A stretch of 64,000 nt of DNA, taken from contig CATXDC010000003.1 of the NCBI GenBank assembly GCA_958366985.1, positions 144,040 through 208,039 on the forward strand, written 5' to 3'. This document shows, piece by piece, positions 16,544 to 24,001 of the stretch. The position numbers were made by a program, and so were the translations under genes. This DNA is from an uncultured Oscillospiraceae bacterium (lineage in GTDB: Bacteria; Bacillota; Clostridia; Oscillospirales; Acutalibacteraceae). The notes beneath the pieces were generated by a model, which saw nothing but the letters and a program-made list of their open reading frames with translations, did no database searches and was not told where the DNA came from. Numbering within the stretch: position 1 is the stretch's first letter; each line of letters opens with the position of its first letter.

Positions 16544-16675
16544 TTAGCAGCAGCAGTCATTGTTGTTGCTGCATCCGCAGCCGCCGTTGTTGCCGCTGAA
16601 GAGTCCGCCGTTGCCGCCGCAGCAGCAGAGAATGAGGATAAGAAGGATTATCCATGTGCAGTTATTGCATCCCAT
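16544..16675 (-). CDS. Small Cys/Gly-rich membrane peptide, 43 residues
   Basis: Too short for ordinary gene finding, but supported by AAGGAGG eight bases before its ATG, a terminator immediately after its stop, and a coherent product: MGCNNCTW, a hydrophobic stretch of Ile/Leu (residues 9-16), CCCGGNGG, GGCGC, and a C-terminal CCC. It has ten cysteines and eleven glycines or nearly so, plus many Asn, and one short membrane helix. Function unknown; comparable Cys-rich small membrane peptides are seen in Clostridia. Its upstream region contains an extended CtsR half-site shared with the ctsR promoter. Confidence 0.8.
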   Translation of the reverse strand: MGCNNCTWIILLILILCCCGGNGGLFSGNNGGCGCSNNNDCCC

Positions 16676-16715
16676 TGTCGTGACCTCCTTTCGTTCTTAC
16701 ATCAACATACTATGG

Positions 16716-16727
16716 CGAAAGGTCAAA
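16716..16727. repeat. Copy 1 of the 12-bp CGAAAGGTCAAA element
   Basis: CGAAAGGTCAAA occurs exactly at 16716-16727, 16888-16899 and 16919-16930; copies 1 and 2 share AT after it. This copy lies 41-52 bases upstream of the Cys-rich peptide ATG and includes a CtsR heptad GGTCAAA. Confidence 0.75.
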
Positions 16728-16865
16728 ATCGGTTACAGAAAAAAATATAAATTTTCCTATGTCAAAAGTGAGCAAAAACGAGATAAACGAAGAAAAAACT
16801 TAAAACGGTTAGAAAAAATGAGCTAATTTAAAATTTTGGTGAACTATTTAAATCTAAAAACTGAT

Positions 16866-16882
16866 TTTGACTATCTTTGACC
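16866..16882 (-). promoter_or_regulatory. CtsR box 1 (minus orientation)
   Basis: On the minus strand GGTCAAA-GAT-AGTCAAA, a perfect match to the CtsR heptad direct repeat with a 3-base NAN spacer. It overlaps the region just upstream of the ctsR -35 box. Confidence 0.92.
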
Positions 16883-16883
16883 T

Positions 16884-16912
16884 TTGACGAAAGGTCAAAA
16901 TGCTTCTATAAT
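16884..16912 (+). promoter_or_regulatory. Sigma-A promoter of ctsR-mcsA-mcsB-clpC
   Basis: TTGACG (16884-16889), 17 bases, TATAAT (16907-16912), flanked on both sides by CtsR boxes. Confidence 0.88.
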
Positions 16913-16923
16913 AATGGTCGAAA

Positions 16924-16940
16924 GGTCAAAGATAGTCAAA
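16924..16940 (+). promoter_or_regulatory. CtsR box 2 (plus orientation)
   Basis: GGTCAAA-GAT-AGTCAAA, identical to box 1 but on the other strand; the two boxes with three extra bases each make a perfect 20-bp inverted repeat (16866-16885 and 16921-16940) around the promoter. This box covers the start of transcription. Confidence 0.92.
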
Positions 16941-16985
16941 GTTAAACAAAAGTCAAAAATACAGATTCACAAGGAGGTGCCGAAG

Positions 16986-17435
16986 ATGAATCTCAGCAAT
17001 ATGATAGCGGACCTGATTTTGGATATGATGTCCGAAAGCGGTCAGACAGAAATTCAGCGCAACGAGCTTGCGGAAAAGGTGGGATGTGTACCGAGCCAGA
17101 TAAACTATGTAATTTCTTCACGTTTTACTCCGGAACACGGCTACATAGTCGAAAGCCGAAGAGGCGGCGGAGGATATATTAAAATTACAAGGGCGAAAGC
17201 CGATAAAGGTATGGCAATAATGCATACGGTCAATAATATCGGCGACACTCTGGATGAAAAAACCTGCCGTGCCCATATCTATAATCTCTATTATCAGAAT
17301 ATGATTTCAGAGGGAGCGGCAAAGCTCATGACTGCGGCAACCTGCGGAAATGTTTTCAGGAACATACCGGCAGAGTATGAAGGGCAGGCAAGAGCGGCAA
17401 TATTCAAGCAAATGCTTCTTACAACTTTAAAATAA
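16986..17435 (+). CDS. ctsR: CtsR, class III heat-shock repressor
   Basis: 149 residues from ATG 16986 with AAGGAGG upstream. N-terminal winged helix (ELAEKVGCVPSQINYVISSRF, then the wing SRRGGGGYIKI). The Arg-rich wing with four glycines is the DNA-contact and heat-sensing loop described for CtsR. C-terminal domain provides dimerisation and the ClpC/McsB contact. It represses its own operon through the two boxes upstream and is inactivated on heat or protein stress, with McsB/ClpCP completing its removal. Confidence 0.95.
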   Translation: MNLSNMIADLILDMMSESGQTEIQRNELAEKVGCVPSQINYVISSRFTPEHGYIVESRRGGGGYIKITRAKADKGMAIMHTVNNIGDTLDEKTCRAHIYNLYYQNMISEGAAKLMTAATCGNVFRNIPAEYEGQARAAIFKQMLLTTLK

Positions 17436-17465
17436 CAAATTAATTTCATTCGGGAGGTAATATAT

Positions 17466-17966
17466 ATGTTGTGTCAAAACTGTGGAAAAAATGAAGCTAC
17501 TACTCATGTAAAAAGAATAATAAACGGCAGCACTTCTGAATATCATCTTTGTCAGAACTGCGCATCAAAGCTTGGCTACGGAGATTTCTTCGGAGGCTTC
17601 GATGATTTCGGATTCGGAGGACTTTTCGGAAATCTCTTCTCTCAGGGTCAGAGCTTAATGGGAGATACCTCATCTTCGGCTCTGCGCTGTGAAAAGTGCG
17701 GTTCCACATTCCGTGATATTGCAGAAAGCGGCAAGGTAGGATGCGCTGACTGTTACCGGATTTTCAAAGACAGGCTTATGCCGTCTCTTCAGAAAATTCA
17801 CGGCAGAACAAAGCACATAGGAAAATCGCCTTCGGGAGTTGTTCCGGGACCTGAAAAACAGCTTGAAGATCTTAAAGGAAAACTCCAGAAAGCTATAGAA
17901 ACACAGAATTTTGAAGAAGCTGCAAAGCTTCGTGACCAGATCAAATCAATGGAGCAGGAGGGATAA
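17466..17966 (+). CDS. mcsA: McsA, activator of the McsB arginine kinase
   Basis: 166 residues. Four CxxC pairs (CQNCGKN, CQNCASK, CEKCGST, CADCYR) form zinc ribbons; a Gly/Phe-rich stretch lies between the second and third; the C-terminus (about 130-165) is a UvrB/UvrC motif, EAAKLRDQIKSMEQE. Partner and activator of McsB, and a regulator of CtsR release. Spaced 30 bases from ctsR and 3 bases from mcsB, so cotranscribed. Confidence 0.94.
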   Translation: MLCQNCGKNEATTHVKRIINGSTSEYHLCQNCASKLGYGDFFGGFDDFGFGGLFGNLFSQGQSLMGDTSSSALRCEKCGSTFRDIAESGKVGCADCYRIFKDRLMPSLQKIHGRTKHIGKSPSGVVPGPEKQLEDLKGKLQKAIETQNFEEAAKLRDQIKSMEQEG

Positions 17967-17969
17967 ATT

Positions 17970-18986
17970 ATGAAAAAGTGGTATACATCATCAGGAAACA
18001 ACAGCGATGTTGTAATGAGTACAAGAATACGCCTTGCCAGAAACCTTCATGAATATCCTTTCCCGGCAAGACTTGATCAGAAGGGCGAAACCCAGGTTTG
18101 CGAAAAGGTCAGAGATGCACTTTTCGGCGGCAACAGTCATATGAAAGATGAATTTGCCTACATCAAAATGGATTCCCTCAGTGAGACGGAAGCTGTCGCC
18201 CTTGCAGAAAAGCATCTTATCAGCCCTGAGTTTGCAGCCGAAAGAGCAGGCAGAGCTCTTATTCTCAATAAGGACGAAAGCGTTTCCATAATGCTCTGTG
18301 AAGAGGATCATGTAAGGATTCAGGTTATGGCTCCTGGTCTTGATATGGAGGGAGCTTATGAAACTGCTGATAAAATAGATACGCTTCTCGATTCAGCCTT
18401 GGGATTTGCATTCGATGAGAATTTAGGTTATCTTACCCAGTGCCCCACAAATCTCGGAACAGGTATGAGAGCTTCCGTAATGCTTCATCTTCCCGCTCTT
18501 ACAGCCTGCGGTCAAATAGGTAAACTTGCCTCAACTGTTTCAAAGCTTGGTCTTACAATCAGAGGCAGCTACGGCGAGGGCAGCGAAACCAAAGGCGATT
18601 TCTATCAGCTTAGCAATCAGGTAACTTTGGGAATTTCAGAAAAAGCCGCAATGGATAATCTTAAATCAATCACCATGCAGCTTGTAGAGCGTGAACGTAA
18701 TCTCCGTAAGGAAATGATAGGATCCGCTCAGATACAGGATAAAATTTTCAGAGCTTACGGCGTACTTAAATATTCAAGAGTTCTCAGCAGCGCCGAATTT
18801 ATGGAGCTTATTTCCCTTGTAAGGCTTGGCGCATGTGAAAAGCTTCTTGATATTTCACAGGAAAATATCAGCGAGGTTATTTCCGCCGCACAGCCTGCAT
18901 CCCTTATTCTTGCAAAAGGAGAAAATGCTGAAACACAGCAAAGGGATATCAGCCGAGCAGAGCTTGTAAGAACAAAGCTCGGTTAA
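17970..18986 (+). CDS. mcsB: McsB, protein arginine kinase
   Basis: 338 residues; ribosome site lies within the end of mcsA. Phosphagen-kinase catalytic fold: STRIRLARNLHEYPFP at the N-terminus, CPTNLGTGMRASVMLHLP with the reactive-site Cys, and SYGEGSETKGDFYQLSNQVTLG. It phosphorylates arginines on damaged proteins to mark them for ClpCP and helps inactivate CtsR. A little shorter than the 363-residue Bacillus protein, with no motif lost that I can see. Confidence 0.94.
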   Translation: MKKWYTSSGNNSDVVMSTRIRLARNLHEYPFPARLDQKGETQVCEKVRDALFGGNSHMKDEFAYIKMDSLSETEAVALAEKHLISPEFAAERAGRALILNKDESVSIMLCEEDHVRIQVMAPGLDMEGAYETADKIDTLLDSALGFAFDENLGYLTQCPTNLGTGMRASVMLHLPALTACGQIGKLASTVSKLGLTIRGSYGEGSETKGDFYQLSNQVTLGISEKAAMDNLKSITMQLVERERNLRKEMIGSAQIQDKIFRAYGVLKYSRVLSSAEFMELISLVRLGACEKLLDISQENISEVISAAQPASLILAKGENAETQQRDISRAELVRTKLG

Positions 18987-19033
18987 AAATCAGAATTTAA
19001 GTTTTAGATATATACAAATAAGGAGGAATGTAT

Positions 19034-21505
19034 ATGTACAAATTCACAGGTTTCACAGAGAAGGCCAATGCCGCCCTTAACGCAGCAATAACAGCGGCGG
19101 AAAATTTAGGTCATACCTATGTGGGCAGCGAACACCTTCTTATGGGTCTTTTACAGGATACCTCCGGAGTTGCAGGAGCAGCTCTTTCAGCACGAGGCGT
19201 AACAGCCGAAAAAATAGAGGAACTTATTAAAAAGACAATCGGTATCGGCAGTCCCACAAGTCTTACACCCGGTGATTTTACACCGAGAAGCAAGAATATT
19301 GTGGAAAGCTCAATTGCCGTAGCAAGAACAGCAGGGCTCAGCTATGTAGGTACGGAGCATCTTCTCTTTGCTTTGCTCCGTGAGGAAAACAGCTGTGCTG
19401 TAAGCTTCCTTAATCAGCTTGGAGTAAGAGCTTCTGAGCTTATGGAAGATATGAGCAAGTCCTATTCTGCAGGAGAAGCTCAGGGAAAAGGTGGAGCTTT
19501 CGGACGCAAAAACGAAAAGACCAATACTCCCACCCTTGAGCAGTTCGGCAGAGACCTTACCAAAATGGCTCAGCAGAACCTTATTGACCCCGTTATCGGC
19601 AGACAGAAAGAAATTGAAAGGGTTATTCAGATACTCAGCAGACGTACAAAGAATAATCCCTGTCTTATCGGTGAACCCGGCGTAGGTAAAACGGCTATTG
19701 CCGAGGGCCTTGCACTTAAAATAACAAAAGGCGAGGTTCCGGAGCTTCTTAAGGATAAAAGGGTTATTTCCCTTGACCTTACAGGCATGGTAGCTGGCAC
19801 AAAGTACAGGGGCGATTTTGAAGAGAGAATCAAGACCGCACTTGACGAAGTTAAAAAAGCCGGAGATGTAATCCTTTTCATAGATGAAATCCATACTCTT
19901 ATCGGAGCGGGTGCAGCCGACGGCGCAGTTGATGCCGCAAACATCCTTAAACCTTCTCTTGCAAGAGGTGAAATTCAGGTAATCGGTGCAACTACTCTTG
20001 ATGAGTACCGCAAGCACATCGAAAAGGATGCAGCACTTGAAAGAAGATTCCAACCTGTAACAGTAGGCGAGCCTACTGAGGAAGAGGCAATCGAAATCCT
20101 TAAAGGACTTCGTGATAAATATGAGGCTCACCATAAGGTAAAGATTACAGATGACGCTATTTATGCGGCTGTTAAGATGTCCTCAAGATACATTGCCGAC
20201 AGATACCTTCCCGATAAGGCTATCGACCTTATAGATGAGGCAGCTTCACGTGTAAGGCTCAGCGCCTTTACAGCTCCCCCTGACCTTAAAGCCATGGAGG
20301 ATAAGATAAAAGCTATCGGCGAGGAAAAACAGTCCGCCGTAAACAATCAGGACTTTGAGCGTGCCGCAACTCTCAGAGATGAGGAAAAGGAGCTTAAAGA
20401 GAAGTATGAGGCTGAAAAGTCAAGCTGGCAGGAGAAGAACGCCCGTACAACCGGCGAAGTAGGCACTGCTGAAATAGCAGAAATTGTTTCCAGCTGGACG
20501 GGTATCCCCGTAGTACAGCTTACCCAGGAAGAGAGCCAGAGACTTCTGCATCTGGAAGAAGAGCTTCATAAGCGCATAGTCGGTCAGCATGAGGCAGTTG
20601 CCGCAGTTTCAAAGGCTATACGCAGAAGCAGGGTAGGTCTTAAAGATCCCAAGAGGCCAATTGGTTCCTTTATCTTCCTTGGACCTACAGGTGTAGGTAA
20701 AACCGAGCTTTGCAAAGCTCTTGCAGCTGCAATGTTCGGCGATGAAAACGCAATGATTCGTCTTGATATGTCCGAGTATATGGAGAAGCATACGGTTTCC
20801 CGACTTGTAGGTTCACCTCCCGGATATGTTGGATTTGAAGAGGGCGGACAGCTTACTGAAAAAGTTCGCCGTAAGCCCTATTCAGTAATCCTCTTTGATG
20901 AAATCGAAAAGGCTCATCCTGATGTATTCAACATGATGCTTCAGATTCTTGATGACGGTATCCTTACCGATTCACAGGGTAGACGTGTTGATTTCAAGAA
21001 CTGCATTATCATCATGACCTCAAACGTAGGTGCAAAGCTTATTACGGAAACCAAGTCAGATCTCGGTTTCTCCTCAGGCAGTGCAGAGCGCAGCGACGAT
21101 AAAATCCGTGAGACTGTTCTTGGCGAGCTTAAGAGAACATTTAGACCTGAGTTCCTCAACCGTGTTGACGATATAATCGTTTTCCATCAGCTTAAGAAAG
21201 AGGAAATCAAGGAAATTGCCGTAAGAATGCTTAACACTCTTTCAGAGAGAGTTAAAGGTATGGATATTACCGTTACTTTCGATGACGGTGCAGCGGAGAA
21301 GATTGCCGATGCAGGATTTGACCCGGTCTATGGTGCAAGACCTCTGAGAAGAGCTATTCAGACAGAAATTGAAGATAAGCTTTCTGAAGAGATGCTTGAA
21401 GGCAAGGTAAAAGCCGGTGAAAGCTACATCTGCAAGGCTGACGAAAACGGATTTGTATTCGAGAATACAAAATCCGATTCTTCCGAACAGCCTAAAGAGG
21501 AATAA
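19034..21505 (+). CDS. clpC: ClpC, AAA+ unfoldase of the ClpCP protease
   Basis: 823 residues. ATG 19034 is chosen over ATG 19028 because it stands seven bases after AGGAGG, against one. Two N-terminal Clp_N repeats (1-145), first AAA module with Walker A GEPGVGKT (about 213), a UvrB/UvrC-like middle coiled coil (about 415-450), second AAA module with Walker A GPTGVGKT (about 550) and the C-terminal D2-small domain. It unfolds marked substrates, including arginine-phosphorylated ones, for ClpP (not in this window). Last gene of the CtsR operon. Confidence 0.95.
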   Translation: MYKFTGFTEKANAALNAAITAAENLGHTYVGSEHLLMGLLQDTSGVAGAALSARGVTAEKIEELIKKTIGIGSPTSLTPGDFTPRSKNIVESSIAVARTAGLSYVGTEHLLFALLREENSCAVSFLNQLGVRASELMEDMSKSYSAGEAQGKGGAFGRKNEKTNTPTLEQFGRDLTKMAQQNLIDPVIGRQKEIERVIQILSRRTKNNPCLIGEPGVGKTAIAEGLALKITKGEVPELLKDKRVISLDLTGMVAGTKYRGDFEERIKTALDEVKKAGDVILFIDEIHTLIGAGAADGAVDAANILKPSLARGEIQVIGATTLDEYRKHIEKDAALERRFQPVTVGEPTEEEAIEILKGLRDKYEAHHKVKITDDAIYAAVKMSSRYIADRYLPDKAIDLIDEAASRVRLSAFTAPPDLKAMEDKIKAIGEEKQSAVNNQDFERAATLRDEEKELKEKYEAEKSSWQEKNARTTGEVGTAEIAEIVSSWTGIPVVQLTQEESQRLLHLEEELHKRIVGQHEAVAAVSKAIRRSRVGLKDPKRPIGSFIFLGPTGVGKTELCKALAAAMFGDENAMIRLDMSEYMEKHTVSRLVGSPPGYVGFEEGGQLTEKVRRKPYSVILFDEIEKAHPDVFNMMLQILDDGILTDSQGRRVDFKNCIIIMTSNVGAKLITETKSDLGFSSGSAERSDDKIRETVLGELKRTFRPEFLNRVDDIIVFHQLKKEEIKEIAVRMLNTLSERVKGMDITVTFDDGAAEKIADAGFDPVYGARPLRRAIQTEIEDKLSEEMLEGKVKAGESYICKADENGFVFENTKSDSSEQPKEE

Positions 21506-21523
21506 AATATAATCCCTTAAACG

Positions 21524-21562
21524 GAACCCTACCGTGAAAGTAATTTCACGGTAGGGTTTAAT
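21524..21562 (+). terminator. Terminator of the ctsR-clpC operon
   Basis: AACCCTACCGTGAAA pairs fully with TTTCACGGTAGGGTT across a short loop, followed by TAAT; a 15-bp stem. Confidence 0.85.
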
Positions 21563-21576
21563 ACATTAACGCAAAT

Positions 21577-21610
21577 GGCGTGTCGCAAAACTTAAGTTTT
21601 GCGACACGCC
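21577..21610. terminator. 34-bp perfect palindrome, probable terminator of the lysozyme gene
   Basis: GGCGTGTCGCAAAACTTAA and its exact complement form an uninterrupted palindrome between clpC and the convergent lysozyme gene (stop at 21618). No base is mismatched. The T-run is weak on both sides, so termination is likely but not certain. Confidence 0.6.
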
Positions 21611-21617
21611 TCTAATT

Positions 21618-22871
21618 TTATAAGTGATTGTATCCGTATTTTCTCATAAACGCAGGATAGTCGAAAAGTGAAATATCAAGGTCAACGCTTCCTGAAATTC
21701 CCGTTACTTTTCCTGAGTCAGTGTATTGCCACATCTGATAAGTGTAGGGGAAGTTTGTCTGCTCAGTATAGTGTGCAAGCCAGATGTCAAACTTACCGTT
21801 TATTCTCGAAAACTCCATTTCGTCAAGGAGCCAGGACTTACTTGCGTAGATTGTGGGATAATATCCGTTGTTCTTGATTCTCTCACAAAACGCTATTGCA
21901 AAATCTGTACGCTGCTTGTCCGTAAGTCCGTGAGTACGTGCCGCTGGATCTGATACATATTCCGTATCAAAGGCAATGGGATATGTAAGCTTATATCCTT
22001 TAATGGCTTTAAGTACAAAGTCTGCCTCGAGAATGGCTTCTTCAACGGTTATTGCCTGGGAATAGAAGTAAACTCCGCAGTCAAGACCGGCCGCTGTTGC
22101 ACCTTCTATGTTTTTGACAAAATCAGAGTCAAGGTAAAGTCCGCCCTGAGTGTAGCCTCTGTATCCGACTCTTATCATAACGTAATCAACGCCTGATGCT
22201 TTGACCTTATTCCAGTCAATGTTTCCCTGAGCATAGGATACGTCAATTCCCACCTTTGAGGAAAGTACACCCTTTGAATCGAAGTAATACTTTTTACCCT
22301 GAATAACCTGCCAGCCGGTGACGGGTTTTCCGTTTTGATAAAGATAGGTTTTTCCATCTATTATATGCCAGCCGTCAGTGTATACGGGAGGTTCTGTGGG
22401 TTTTTCAGTCGGCTTTTCTGTGGGCTTTTCTGTTCCATCTTCAGTAGGAGATTCCGTTGGCTTTTCGGTGGGTTTCTCTGTGGGCTTTTCAGTAGGCTCT
22501 TCCGGGTCTACAACGGGAGGAGGAGTGTCTACATCAACGGTATCATCTCCGACAGTATCTCCGGGACCATGGGGACGCTGATTTTCAGGGTCCTCTTTTA
22601 TACCTTCTTCGTCCATTTCAAAGTCCGGGTTTCCGATAACTTCTTCGGCATCGAGATGTATGTTTTCATCGTCGAGCTTTTCGCCTTCTGCATAGCTTTC
22701 GCTTTCAAAAATATCTGATGGCAGCAAAAGATTTGAGCTTTCGTTTTCACCGAATATGGCGCTTTCTGCAAAAGCCTCGCTGTCATCAACAGGTATATGA
22801 GCGGCGCTCATAAAGAAAATCGAAAGAAAAATCAGAAATACCGAAACGACAATCTTAAGTTCTCTCGGCAA
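21618..22871 (-). CDS. GH25 lysozyme (muramidase) with Pro/Thr repeat linker
   Basis: 417 residues from TTG 22871, eight bases after GAGGAGG on the minus strand; a longer ATG start at 22916 lacks a ribosome site. A membrane helix/signal segment (about 5-25), an acidic region, then a linker of tandem EKPT/ESPT units (about 122-160), a cell-wall-binding repeat pair (YLYQNGKPVTGWQVIQGKKYYFD), and a C-terminal GH25 domain beginning VGIDVSYAQGNIDW with the acidic triad region YPIAFDTEY. It cleaves the MurNAc-GlcNAc bond of peptidoglycan outside the cell. Linker repeats of this sort can vary in number between strains. Confidence 0.9.
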   Translation of the reverse strand: MPRELKIVVSVFLIFLSIFFMSAAHIPVDDSEAFAESAIFGENESSNLLLPSDIFESESYAEGEKLDDENIHLDAEEVIGNPDFEMDEEGIKEDPENQRPHGPGDTVGDDTVDVDTPPPVVDPEEPTEKPTEKPTEKPTESPTEDGTEKPTEKPTEKPTEPPVYTDGWHIIDGKTYLYQNGKPVTGWQVIQGKKYYFDSKGVLSSKVGIDVSYAQGNIDWNKVKASGVDYVMIRVGYRGYTQGGLYLDSDFVKNIEGATAAGLDCGVYFYSQAITVEEAILEADFVLKAIKGYKLTYPIAFDTEYVSDPAARTHGLTDKQRTDFAIAFCERIKNNGYYPTIYASKSWLLDEMEFSRINGKFDIWLAHYTEQTNFPYTYQMWQYTDSGKVTGISGSVDLDISLFDYPAFMRKYGYNHL

Positions 22872-23065
22872 TGTGTTTTCCTCCTCAGAAATAAAGTACT
22901 TTTTACATAATACCATAATTCATAATGCGGTACAATAAAGCCTGCAAGAAAAACACTGCCAAATAATGGAAGATAAAACCATGCGTTTTTTATCTCTTTA
23001 TATTAATTAATTTTAAAATAAAATAATAAAAATAAATTTTTTATAAACAAACAGTAATTGATTAA
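22872..23065. other. AT-rich intergenic region
   Basis: Between the divergent lysozyme and membrane-protein genes. Very AT-rich (runs of A and T around 22990-23050). I see no gene or strong structure other than the promoter at 23066-23094. Confidence 0.5.
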
Positions 23066-23094
23066 TTGCAAGAGATAGCAAGTTATGTTACAAT
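23066..23094 (+). promoter_or_regulatory. Sigma-A promoter of the membrane protein-acyltransferase pair
   Basis: TTGCAA (23066-23071), 17 bases, TACAAT (23089-23094), followed by a leader of about 85 bases. Confidence 0.7.
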
Positions 23095-23185
23095 AATTCT
23101 TAAAGGTAAATTCGATTCAGCAGTTAAAAAATTGCTGTTATTGTAAAAGAAACAGGATTTTACCGAAAAAATAAGGAGGACTCTA

Positions 23186-24001
23186 ATGGAAAGCTTTATT
23201 GATTATATTGAAAACACATTAAAAGATGTTCCCGATGAAGAGAATTCTCTTTACCGCTATAAGCGTAAGCTTTTTGACAGCATGACAGAACGAGCAAATG
23301 AAGTTGCTCAGAGCGGTCTAAAAGATGAGAAGGTTATAAGTGATCTCATTATAAGTGAGCACCCCGATTTAAAAGATGAATACAGAAAATTCTATTTGTC
23401 AGACCGTGAAAAACGTAAAACCAAAAATTTCAGAAAATTTTTAGCTGTCGGTTCAGTTTGCTATATGCTTTTACTCATTGTTTTATATCTTGGAGTAAGC
23501 TTCCTTACTCATAATTGGGCTCAAAGCTGGCTTATTATCATTGGCGGAGTTACAGTTTTGGTTGATTTTCTTTTCAGTGTTGCGGTTAAGGATATCAGCC
23601 GTATGCGGAGAATTTTTCATCCTATTGCACGTGTGCTTATAGCATTTAATATTATGCTTACTGCAACGTTTATCTTCCTTTGCTGTGTTGTTATTTTCCA
23701 CATACCCATGAGCTGGATTATTTATCTTGCAGCGGTGATTGTACTTTTTGCAGCAGATGCTCTTTTCCTTGCTGTTACAAAGAGAAAGCTTGCTGTTATA
23801 AATTATCTTCTTTATATACCTGCTGCAATGTCTATGCTTTATGTAATACTCGGTGTACTTGAAGTAATCGCATGGGATCCCGGCTGGCTGCTTATGATTC
23901 TTGCAGTAATAATTGACATCTTGATTGTTGTAGGTATTGCCGTAGAGAATTCCAAATATGTGTACAAACAGGAGGTTGAGGACGTATGGAACGAAAATTA
24001 A
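23186..24001 (+). CDS. Membrane protein with cytoplasmic N-terminal helical domain
   Basis: 271 residues; ATG after AAGGAGG. The first 75 residues are polar and helical (MESFIDYIENTLKDVPDEEN, Tyr-Arg-Tyr-Lys region, SDLIISEHPDLKDEY), resembling the short HAAS-type regulatory domain in front of membrane segments. Six or so membrane helices follow. No enzymatic motif. It overlaps the acyltransferase gene by 16 bases, so the two products are made together and may form a complex at the membrane. Confidence 0.8.
   Translation: MESFIDYIENTLKDVPDEENSLYRYKRKLFDSMTERANEVAQSGLKDEKVISDLIISEHPDLKDEYRKFYLSDREKRKTKNFRKFLAVGSVCYMLLLIVLYLGVSFLTHNWAQSWLIIIGGVTVLVDFLFSVAVKDISRMRRIFHPIARVLIAFNIMLTATFIFLCCVVIFHIPMSWIIYLAAVIVLFAADALFLAVTKRKLAVINYLLYIPAAMSMLYVILGVLEVIAWDPGWLLMILAVIIDILIVVGIAVENSKYVYKQEVEDVWNEN

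Noticed and set aside
19310..20134. 274-codon open frame on the minus strand
   Set aside because: It lies wholly inside clpC, has no ribosome site and gives a Cys/Phe-rich product typical of an antisense shadow.
22390..22512. Tandem repeats as a mobile or CRISPR element
   Set aside because: In-frame coding repeats of the lysozyme linker.
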